From Lepidodermella squamata (taxonomy: Eukaryota; Gastrotricha), in assembly GCA_047495785.1 (NCBI GenBank), contig JBLDXI010000066.1:1-64000 (forward strand): a DNA stretch of 64,000 nt, read 5' to 3'. The notes under the pieces were generated by a model. The model was not told where the DNA came from. It saw nothing but the letters and a program-made list of their open reading frames with translations, and did no database searches. Numbering within the stretch: the first letter of the stretch is position 1; the number at the start of each line of letters is the position of its first letter. Both the position numbers and the translations under genes were made by a program. Of the stretch, positions 11,690 through 21,800 are shown in pieces.

Positions 11690-11800
11690 AAGTGACGAAG
11701 CGACGAAAAATATGCACGCAGAGATATACAAAAAACGCAATAACAATTTTTTTCGGGAGTTGACCTTTGATCCTGCAATACGGAAGCATAATGAGCGCAC
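11690..11800 (-). pseudogene. Fragment of the receptor gene's 3' end
   Basis: On the minus strand, CATTATGCTTCCG, the bases encoding CFRIAGSKV and the following RKK-coding stretch match the last codons of the class C receptor (8490-8537). Weaker similarity continues into its 3' flank. This is a third, truncated trace of that gene directly upstream of the small gene at 11063-11626. Confidence 0.6.
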
Positions 11801-12230
11801 CTGGCTGTCGTGTCTTTGGATCGCGTTTCGAAAAGTGCTGTTCCGGCTGTACGTCGGACGGATACATCTGCAGCGAATATCCGAGTTGACAGTGGCGGTT
11901 TGCGGCTACATGGCTTCGACGTCTCTAATAATGCTAAATTGTCGTCTTCTCGGAGTCGCTCACGTCTACACTGAACGCCACTGCATCTGAGGCGACGTAA
12001 TGGGTTCTAATCATCAAAATGCCAATTCAACAAATCTCTAGAAGTTGATTCATTGTCTAAAAGATTGATGCATAAATGACGCACCTGTGAAACCCAGACC
12101 GGCGTTTGCACTCTGCAGAACAACGCTGAGCACAGGGGTTGAAAATTGTGATATTTTGCCAATTTGTTTGTCCTTTTTCGGAAATCATAAATTCAAGGAA
12201 AATAATTTCAGCCAGAAAATGAAAACTTTT

Positions 12231-12297
12231 GATGGCTGTGGGAGTTGAACCATCGTTCTCACACTCCTTACCCATGCTCTCCCACCACTGAGCCATC
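12231..12297 (-). other. Degenerate tRNA-like sequence
   Basis: The minus strand reads GATGGCT at one end and AGCCATC at the other, a perfect 7-base stem. It has an A-box-like TGGCTCAGTGGT and a B-box-like GGTTCAACTCC. The T-stem is only partly paired and the D-arm overlaps the acceptor stem, so it is not a functional tRNA. It may be the head of a tRNA-derived SINE, lying 22 bases from the inverted-repeat element at 12319. Confidence 0.4.
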
Positions 12298-12318
12298 TAC
12301 TCGCGAAAAAAACTCGAA

Positions 12319-12857
12319 AATTTCGGTGGGAAAGTAAACAAAGAAGTTTATATTTCTTCAATCCATTTCGTTGAATCAATGCTGGTTCTCTCAAGTTTAT
12401 CGATGGAACCGGGAAGAGAATTTCAAGAGGAACAAGATGGTTATTTTTCGTGATTTAATGATTTTTGGGTTGTCACCACTTTTATTATTATTATTATTTT
12501 ATTTCGAAAAATATATTCATGAAAAAAATATGATGGTACAAAATTCGAGGAAACAGAAGGGCGCGCGGGCCACTAACGCTGAACCGTCACTAACTCACTT
12601 GCGCATTTATTTTGCTATTTTCAGCAGCCCAGCCGCGTTCAATTTCACTTTCATTCTTCTCGATTTGCCATCTTATTTGCAAGTTCAAAAACTATCAAGG
12701 GCATTTTGAGCAATTTCAACAAACATCCCAAAATCCCGAAAAAACATCCATCTTGTTCCCCGTAATATTTTCTTTCAGGTTCCATCAACAAACTTGAGAG
12801 AACCAGCTCTGATTTAACCAATTCGATCGAAGAAAAATAAACTATCCCACCGAAATT
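12319..12857. mobile_element. MITE-like element with about 100-base terminal inverted repeats
   Basis: The ends AATTTCGGTGGG (12319-12330) and CCCACCGAAATT (12846-12857) are inverted copies. The similarity runs about 100 bases inward, including GCTGGTTCTCTCAAGTTT near 12379. No convincing coding sequence lies between them. Confidence 0.75.
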
Positions 12858-13152
12858 GTGAGGATTTTTTCATGATTCAGCTGAACGTCTGCGACCAATG
12901 TTGTTCCGCTCTTTTCTCGTGAATAGTCAGTCTATCTTAAATTATGTCCATGGGCGTAGCCGAGTTAGTCGAGGTCTTGGCAACACTGAAACGAGACTCG
13001 CGAGAGAAGTTTATGTGACTATGTGACAGCTGGCTTTCGAATTGTTTGCTCACGTCCTGATTGTCTAGGTAATTGGTCTTTTTGCTATAATTTTGGTTTG
13101 ATGAATCCAACCTGAATTGATGAAAAAATTGAAGAAAGTGAGAAACAATCAT

Positions 13153-13430
13153 AAATAAAAAATCATCGTACCGGAACTGTGGAATTTATATGTAGAACAA
13201 ATTGCTTTATCCGGACTTTGTAATCCGGACGTTTATATCAGCCGGACCTTTTTTGACCGGTTTTAAGGTTTGAAAGTCCAAATTAAAGTGAAAATTAAGG
13301 CTAGAGCGCGCAAACTTGAAACGATCGTCATTTTTAAAATAGACCTTTAAAATAGAGGTCTGAATATTTGTAATTAATTTTTATTAATTGATATATATTT
13401 CTAACTTCCGGCTCCTTCCGGTTCGTTTTG
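13153..13430 (+). repeat. Dispersed repeat, copy 1
   Basis: Shares AAAAAATCATCG, TTGCTTT(A/G)TCCGGACTT, TTTTTGACCGGTTT and AAGGCTAGAGCGCG, in the same order and strand, with 18240-18560. The two copies lie on either side of the Helitron region. The element type is not clear. Confidence 0.7.
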
Positions 13431-13794
13431 GAAATCCAGCATTGCTAATGGATCTTGCGCAATCCATGACTAAGAACATTGCAGCGTTTCCAAAAACGGC
13501 AAATTTGACAATTTTCTTAGTTTCAAGAATTCGAGACGTTGCGTAAGTAAAGAGCCCTTATTTGAGCCAAATATCAATGTGACAATGGGAAGAAAACGGA
13601 GCGAACTAAAATAAAAGTAACGACTGTAATAGTAAATTTTAGGAGGGTTTGGAACCCTTTTTAACCGGAAAAATCGAAAAATTTCTCGCTTCGCTCGATT
13701 CATGGGTGAAAATAATAGCTAATTTTCTTCCATTTCGAGTAAATGTTATTCGCGAGCGAGCATAGCGAGCGAGCGCAATTTTTGTGTTGCTCAA

Positions 13795-16700
13795 TATTAG
13801 GAACACACCAGCTCGAAATCCTACTTCGCAAACTGGCCAAAATAGTAGAGTAGGTGAAGGTTTTGCCGGATCCACCGGGGCCGTCGAGGAAAAAGACAGT
13901 GCCAAGTCGATTGAGGAGGGCGCTAACAACCGCATCGAAAGCAGATCGCTGATTGATATTGAGCATTGAGAGTGTTGCGCTGCGCAATAGTCAACTGATG
14001 CCCAACAGAATAAGAAGTCTCTTCAACAATTAACCGGTTAGCGGTATTCGCAACAGCCAATTCCGGTAGATTGTAACTCGCCAGCGACTTATTGCTTTGG
14101 GATAACAGCCGATCGATTTCAGCTAAAGCTTGTTGGTAGATCCTCTCAGAAAAATCGGTATCAGGTTGAAGCAACCTAGCGGCATGGAGAAAATCTTCGG
14201 ACATGTGGTTTCGAAATTGAATCCATAACGCGAGGGCGTCTGATGGGGCTGAGAATAGCAAAATACTAACAAAGAATTCCCTGACATCCTTGGGGCGAGC
14301 GTGACTGCAGACTTCTTCCATGGACAGCTTGATATGACTGTCGTCGGATGTAAGGCCGAGTAATCGACAGGCTTCCTGGAAGGTAGACGCCGGGGGACCG
14401 TCAGGCTGAACTCGTCGCAAGTCCTCGAAACTTTTTGCCCCGCTGCGGTGAAGTAGAAGGAGCCGCAGGTAATATAGTTCTCCAGCCGTTGGCGATACCT
14501 GGTACATTCGGCCACATGGTATTAAACCAAAATTAGGGGCCCGCTTTCGCTTAGTCCAAACGCGCTTTTCATCGTCGTAAGTGTGGCTGCCAGGGAAATG
14601 CATGTATTTAACGTGATGGGAGTCGTTATGGCTGGCGTTGTAGCGAAACCAAGCAGTGAGCGTTGACTCGGCAAGCCGATCGTTAAGCTGCAACTGCTGC
14701 ATTGGATTGAAATAAACGTTTTGCTCTTTGGGAAGATGAACATCCAAGCGGACGTCATTAGGATACTGTTCCTCCATCGGGTATGACAGTATTCGCCAAC
14801 ACGCTTCAGACGAAGAGACATATCGTGCATCGATGTAACGTTTTATTTCGTCGATTGGTTCGTTCGGATCTACGTTAGCCGTAATTACTCGATCTGGGCC
14901 CTGAAGAAGGAAGGTGAACGTCAATGAACAGCCAATAAATATTAAATTTTTATTACCTTGTGAATGTACTTATAGATGTACTTGATACTCTTTACGGTAC
15001 TGCACACCTCGAGGTTGATGTGCGCATCGAAGCGTGACGTCAGAAATTTGTTGTAAGGTACCACCCAGCGATTGCCGTAGATGAAACCTCTCGCACCGGT
15101 GCCTTTCGTCATTGTGACCCCGTTGTCACGTCGGCGATACTGAGGATAACCATGGTCATCTAAAACCGTTTCATCGACGAAGGACTTCGGAAATGATTTG
15201 GAGCAGACACGTTTTTCCAGGTCCCAACACGGAGAATTCGTGTGACCAACGCCACACGGTCCATGCAGTAAACACTTAGTGACTATGGCATGAAGCCTCG
15301 GTTCCATAGACAATGATGGTTACATCATTGTCTATGCTCGGTTCCGTAACTGGGTCGGGAATTTCTGCACATATCAGATTGTCGACTTGCTCAGCAGTGC
15401 GCGGCTTGTATGGATCAGTCAGTGTGATCAATGCGTGTATGTGAGGCAGACCACGCTTTTAAAACTCCACAGTGTAGATTAAATTCTTGATTTCACCGAA
15501 AACCTTATTCTTGATAATATGTTTCAACAACTCGCGAACTTTAGTACGAAAAACCCGAACGCAGAGATCAATTCTGTTTAGGGCGGTTTGGCCAGGTAAG
15601 AGGTTACGCGTTATCTCCGGCCAAGCAGAATTGCAGGTAAACTGTAGGAAAGACACAAAACATGAGACGATCAACAACAAATCATAGGAAAATGCCACTA
15701 ACCGTCAAGAAAAGGTCTGGTTTTTTATCTCGGCGAACTATAGCCATGGCATCTTGATAGTTTTGCGCTATTTGACGTGGCGACCCTTGCTTACTGGAAG
15801 GCAAAACAATGCGAACACGCGAACCAACATCGCTTGCTCCAGCACCTTCAGCAACTGTATCACAGAAACCGCGATAGTTCTCAACTCGTAGCGGGGTTTG
15901 GTTGCGACGAATGAAAGCGAGATGTTAGACTCAACCTTGAGCCAGGATCGACGATGTACTGCTGGAATAATTTGCCGTACAAATGTATGACAGGCATCCC
16001 ACGAATGAAAATTCGATGTTGTCACGTGCTGAAATCTTGGTTTGCTTTTGGTTAGGTTTCATATTGACTCGCTGCATGGTGATGTCCCAGCCAAGATCAC
16101 TCTAGGGAACATGATCGGATAGCTTAGGGGATCGTAACAGGCGTGTGTCTCGTCGATGCGTTGAAGAGGACCACCCTTCAAACGAAGACTGATGTCTCGA
16201 TGTGAGCTCTCAGCAGACTCGTCATCACAAACAATTGCTGCAACCTCATCGTTGGCAGATTGTGGCGCATTATAACGCCGGCGATCGAGTCCGTTAACAC
16301 TTGCTTTGATTCGCATAGTTCTTTCAGAAGCTTGCCGAAGAGTATTCAAGCTGTAATCTGTAATCGTAAATGCGGACAAATGGATTGACGTCATACATCA
16401 TTTCTTGCAAATTCGTCAAGACGACCGTGTTAATGTGAGTTTCGGATCCGTATTGGAAGTTCTTGCGTATGGCGACTTGCTCAGAGGAGGATTGAACGAA
16501 ATAAACTTGCATATAACGGGGTTCAGTTCCTTCATCTGGTAAGAGAGCTCCGTGTCGATGGTAGAGAGAACCCTGCACCTTGAAAGCACCGAAATTTGGC
16601 GTGACGTCTTTGCACCCCATCGAAGTAAATGAAAGGCAATTATTGTATTTTCTGTCATCCAGTAGAAACTGAGTCGATTGTTGACCTAATTCTCCATTGA

Positions 16701-17420
16701 GTAAGCGTCGCAAATAAAGAGGAGGCTCCTTTATAGGGTCAAGTATAACCTGACCATGCTGACAGCATTGAGCAAATTCGGGGTGATCTGGCGAGGAATT
16801 AGTTAGGCGTTCGTCAGAGAAGTGTTGCGCACCGCAGTGTTCACATGCTTCTAAATCGTAAAGCGGCACGTCAGCCTCAAGATAGGGAGCCATGGCAGAT
16901 GCAACTTTGGGAATCCAGTTGTTTACTGCTACCGGTGCCAGAGGCGCAACAGGTGGTGGCACATTAAAATCTGGGTTGTCGTGCATTCCTGGGTCGAACA
17001 AATCCAAATCTAAGGCGTTCGGATAGTCTTGTTCTAGTAGGGCTTCATAATCACCGTCATAATCACTGCACACACTGCATAATCAACTATTGCAGCAAAC
17101 TCTCGGATTGCTTGATTGAGAGCTTCTCCTTCTTCCTCAATAGGAGGCGGATCAGTAATTAGCAGAGCATGATTAGTAACAACCTGGCACGGAAAATTCA
17201 TTGATTGAATGACAGAAGAAAGCAGATATATGCTAACCTGTGATGCATAACTGTGATCACGTAAGGTCGGAGCAGGAACATTCACGGCTTCAGGGGAGCC
17301 ACGGTGAAGCGTTGGCAAGGGAACTTCTGATTGTCTGCGGCGATTCAGTCGATCACCTGCTGGTGTTAAACACTGCCCACGGCCACGGCCGCGAGGACGT
17401 CCTCTAGGCATATTATACAT
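13795..17420 (-). mobile_element. Decayed Helitron (Rep/helicase), helicase truncated
   Basis: Minus-strand pieces follow the order of a Helitron transposase. First comes an Arg/Gly-rich start (MPRGRPRGRGRG at 17409), then the Cys-containing N-terminal region (CEHCGAQHF near 16835; LYHRHGALLPDEG near 16530). The replication-initiator HUH motif GLPHIHAL lies near 15445 and the tyrosine motif YIYKYIHK near 14965. The linker region runs from 14890 to 14000, followed by a Pif1 Walker A, GPGGSGKTF, near 13870. Known Helitrons transpose by a rolling-circle mechanism using these activities. Here the frame breaks several times (near 17060, 16390, 16030, 15450 and 15305) and all helicase motifs after Walker A are missing. 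At least two GT-AG introns are plausible, at about 17190-17240 and 14887-14954. It is not functional as it stands. Confidence 0.9.
15297..15345. mobile_element. 31-base palindromic insertion with a 9-base target duplication
   Basis: CTCGGTTCC occurs at 15297-15305 and again at 15337-15345. Between them lie 31 bases made of a 13-base perfect inverted repeat (ATAGACAATGATG / CATCATTGTCTAT) with a 4-base loop. The 40 added bases (insert plus duplicated target) shift the Helitron Rep frame just after the HUH motif. Confidence 0.75.
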
Positions 17421-17449
17421 TGTGTGACCACTTAAAAGTCCAATCTAAT

Positions 17450-17722
17450 GCGCACGCTGATTGGTCAATCGATCGTTGCTATGACTCCCGGATGAAACGT
17501 TCTGTCGTGCGATCCATAAGATTTTTTGCAACAAGTGTTTTTTGCCGCAGCAATTTACCACAATTAATATGGAGTTTACGCTCGTGGTAAATGGAAACCG
17601 GGCAGAGGGTGTGGCAAGGTCATTTTTTTCATAAATATAAAATAATTTATTAGTGGATCGCACGACTGAAATGTTTCATTCCGGAGTCACTAGCAACGAC
17701 AAATTGACCAATCAGCGTGCGC
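17450..17722. mobile_element. Short inverted-repeat element (MITE), 273 bases
   Basis: Starts GCGCACGCTGATTGGTCAAT and ends with its reverse complement. The inverted similarity extends about 70 bases on each side, through GTTGCTA, TGACTCC and TCGTGCGATCCA. It lies just upstream of the Helitron start. No target duplication is evident and nothing coding lies inside. Confidence 0.8.
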
Positions 17723-18239
17723 GTCAAGGTTCAACTTACCAGTGGTTCCACAATGTAATAACAATTCTGAAACAATATAACAATCCTATAGCAATTTAAG
17801 GAAATCTAGAATCCAGGTGGAGAAAGAAACCGAGTTACCTGATGGAACCGATAAACCGGTAAACCTGCGAACCGGTAAAGCGGACGGGAACGGACGGTAA
17901 CCGGAAAAATCTGTGGGTTTTATGTTTTCACCGTTAAAATAAAAATAAATGATAACTTGAAATATTTCATTGTTAAAAGCCATTGACAACAATTAATAAT
18001 TTTAAAATTTCAAATCTTCCCTCGTTTTTTTGGGGGACGTTCGGGGCAGCGTCCTAAAAAATGAGTTTTTTGCCCTCAAGTCATCGTTAGCTGTCGCGGT
18101 CTTTGGGGCTGTTATTTTTCTGATATCTTCAATTTCAATACCTATCTGATGGTGTTTTTATTTTTATTTTATACCTCAGCGTTTTCAAGAAAATCCGTAC
18201 AAACCTACTTTTGAGAAAACCTTCTCTCTTTAGTGTTTT
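17723..18239. other. Non-coding stretch
   Basis: I see no supported gene here. A short run rich in ACCGG/CCGGT near 17834-17910 is the only internal repetition noticed. Confidence 0.5.
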
Positions 18240-18560
18240 AGATAAAAAATCATCGTGCCGGAATTTATATATGTGGAATTTATATATAGAACACATTGCT
18301 TTGTCCGGACTTCGTAATTCGGATGTTTACATAAGTCGGACCCTTTTTGACCGGTTTCAAGTTTTGAAAGTCCGAATTAAAGAGAAAATTAAGGCTAGAG
18401 CGCGGCGCAAACTTGAAGCGATCATCATTTTTAATAAATACTATGCAATACATATATGGGAGCTCCGTAACCGATAGCAGATAGGTCGTAATAGAGGCCT
18501 GAATGTTTGTAATTAATTTGTATTAAGTCATGTATATTATTTGTATCTTCCGGCTCGTTC
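18240..18560 (+). repeat. Dispersed repeat, copy 2
   Basis: Second copy of the repeat at 13153-13430, in the same orientation, ending in a CTTCCGGCTCGTTCC-like segment in both copies. A short piece, CTTGAAGCGATCATCATTTT, also recurs downstream of the hevein-like gene near 30620. Confidence 0.7.
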
Positions 18561-18659
18561 CAGCGGCGGTTTTTTGCATCAGCCAACGTCGCAATTTGAG
18601 CAAAGCCTCTTGTCACTATAAACTTGAAAACCATTGCATTGCTTCGAAATTGTATTGCT

Positions 18660-18840
18660 TCTCTTTCGCAGGGTCTCACTTTTTTCAATGTTGTTTTCGA
18701 AATGTATTTTTCTCGCTTCTGTGTCTTTGGACACGGAATAAAAGTGCGCCAAAAAATCACGCATCTACTCAAACCTCCACTAAAATCAGTTAAATTTTTA
18801 TTTCATTCATTTATTTTCTATTCTCAAATTTAATAAAATA
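18660..18840 (+). promoter_or_regulatory. Conserved upstream block of Cys-rich gene A
   Basis: The roughly 180 bases before the start codon match the region before gene B (42892-43077), including CAATGTTGTTTTCGA and TTGGACACG. A TATA-like GGAATAAAAGTG lies about 107 bases before the ATG. Similarity of both flank and gene suggests the promoter was duplicated with the gene. Confidence 0.5.
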
Positions 18841-21800
18841 ATGAGTGTAGTTATCTGCATCTTTCTCATCTTGAGCCTAGCAGCATCAGCCAATACACAA
18901 GAGTTCAAGCGATGTTTCTCGCGTTTGAATGACTCTTTCACAGGATGTAAAGAGAACTGCTCATTCTCCGACGATGTTCAGGCAAGCCATGTTTTTTAAC
19001 GTCAGGCTTTTTAAGTTGTAATTTTCGCTGAATTCCATGAAGCTCGGGCTCAAGCTGAATTCGCTGGCGAGTTGCAAATCCGGCGTGAGTTGGTCAATTT
19101 TCAGCTTATTTTTTTACCTTAAATTTTATTTCAGGACGCTCGAAGCTGCTTCAATTATAAAACGATCAACATGCGATGTATCCCCCGCAATCTTGGCTGC
19201 AATAAGGACGATGAAGTTTTGGTACCTATGTGCCTTTTTGAAATGAAATTCCTACGCTTCATTACTCCTATTCATCTCAACAGACGGCTGAATTTCCCGG
19301 AGGCGTCGGCGACTTCGAAAAGCAGTACGATCTGTGCCGATGGACGATTAAAAAATTCTTGGTTTGATTTATATTTTTTTTCGCAGCCGATTAAATTATA
19401 TTGTCTTGTTTTTTATTTATCAGAATAATCCGGCGACAGTCTGTAACCAAAATGGCCAACGAACGTGTATTCCGGTCAACGGCCCGTGCCCAAATAACGG
19501 AGTGAGCTTCGATAAAAAGAAATAATGGAATCATTCACTTTGTTGGTTTTTCTTTTCAATGCAGGCGAAGATCGGCAGTCATACAACAATGCAACTGTGC
19601 ATGGCGCAGGAGAACAGTTGGTTTCATTTTATCAATATTAACAATTTGCAAATCAAATGGAGAATCGTGCCTCAATTTTTTGAATTTATGTGGTTTTGCC
19701 TTAATATCAAGAGCCAGATTTATTCTTTAAAATCAACTATAATTCTTACAGTTGTCCGGAATAATTCCGATTTCTTGGCCTTCAATCGATGCTTTCTGCA
19801 AAGCGACCGGTCGTTCGTCGGCTGCCAATCGACGGCTTGTGATGCAGCCTCAATGACTAAGGTAAGTCTCTTGCAAAGATTGGAATCATTTTATTCATTC
19901 CTGATTTTCATTTTCAGTCTTACAGTGACGGAACTTACATCGACAGATTCCACTGCGTCGCAGGCGTTCGTTTTTCCAAGGACTTTCTTTGCTAGAAAAA
20001 TAATTTTGAATTTTACGCAGCCTGCGGCCCTATGCTCAACATCTGGTTCAACGGTTTGCCGAAATACGTGCCCGTCTCCTATGACAGTGGTAGGCTAAGC
20101 TTTTAACAAAATTAATCAAAGCTAATATTGGATGGTCAGCTTTGGTAGATTAATTTTTAGGCCACCAAATTTCACTTGTTTATTGAGGTTCAAGAGCTAG
20201 TGATTTGTTTTATTTATTTATTTATTTAAAAGCTATTACACCCAAGAGAGGGAAGCTTGACAAAGTGTAAGGAAAACAACATATAATTGCAGGACAGGAT
20301 CACATTTAGGACAGGAAAAGTGTTGTAGAAGAAGCACAACAAACAGTGAAAATACAAAATATTATTTTTAACTATGCGTTTACGACATTGCCGATGTTGA
20401 AATGTGCGTAGGCAGCTTCGCGACACGCCTTTGCAGACTGCGCGTCGTGAACGATCGAAGGCATTTCATTCCATAGATGCGGGCCCCTGTACGACAGGCT
20501 CAGCTGGCCACGCTCGGTCGTGAAGGTCGGCTTGAACATCGGCTCGAAATTGCGACAGTTATAGCCGTGGCTGCGGTCGTTTAGCTTGAACATCGACATG
20601 AAGTCGTCCGGCGCCATCTCGTGCAGGCTTTTCCAGATGAATGTGCATAGGTGTACCGCATGTTTCGGGTGGACAGTAAGCCATCCAAGTCGATGCCGAA
20701 GCGGGGCCGGATCCGCCAAAGGATGAGCGCCGTAGATGATTTTGATGGCTCGATCTTGTGACGATTGCAGCTTGTCGCGAGTCGATTTTGAGGCTTGCCC
20801 AAGGGTAATGTCGCCATAATTCAGATGACTGACAACGAGACCGTTGGTCATCATGACAGCAGTTTTGCTATCAATTCCAGCATCGACAGCTTGTTTGAGA
20901 GCGAACAAGCCCTTTCGAGCCTTGCCCTTCGCCATCTCGATGTGTTCGTCGAATAAGAGCTTATTGTCAATATGGAAGCCGAGTGTGTTCATGGATTCAG
21001 ACGGCTTAATCGCAACGCCACCAATGGTGACCGTGAAGTCAGGCGCTGTCGAAAGGTGCGGCTTGAGCAGCATAAACTGCGATTTTTTGCCATTTACCGC
21101 CAGGCTGTTCTGCTTCAGCCATGCGCACAACCTGTTGAGTTCTAGTTGTAGAACAGCCTGTAGTTCGTTGATGTTTTTCGAACCAAAGAAAATGGCAACG
21201 TCGTCAGCGTATTGAGCAATGCCGCATCGGTTCAAAATCAAAGACGGGTCGTTTACATAAATTGTGAACAGGAGCGGGCCAAGGACCGATCATTGTGGCA
21301 CACCGCAATCAATCGACTCGAACGGGGATGTTTCGCCGTTGATTTTCGTGGTTTGGCGGCGATTGCTCAAGTAGTTTATCAAAAGGTGAACTGACCTTTC
21401 CGTTACCCCAGCGGATCGGAGCGACTCGATGATCCCATCGTGGTGAAGCGTGTCGAATGCTTTTGACAAGTCGATCGACACGGCTCCAACCACGTTTCCT
21501 GTGTCAAGTAGACGTCGCCAGCGTTCGGTAAACGATGCCACGCATGTGTCTGTCGAATGGTATTGGCGAAATCCGTGTTGCGCCGGTGTTAAGAACTTGA
21601 TCGCTCGCAAGTGATCTTTCAGCTGTGTTGCCAGGCAACGCTCGAACGTACGAGCTAGCGGTGAAGTGATCGAAATCGGCCTGAAATTTCCGACCTCAGC
21701 CTTTGATCCGGATTTATGCAGCGGTGTAACAATAGCTGTTTTCCAATCGTTGATGAAGACGCCATCTCGAATGGCCAAGTTGAAGAGCGTTGTGAGATGT

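Noticed and set aside
18968-18987. GT donor at the end of the first Cys-rich exon
   Set aside because: No GT lies at the position that keeps phase; the conserved GCAAG in both genes fits better.
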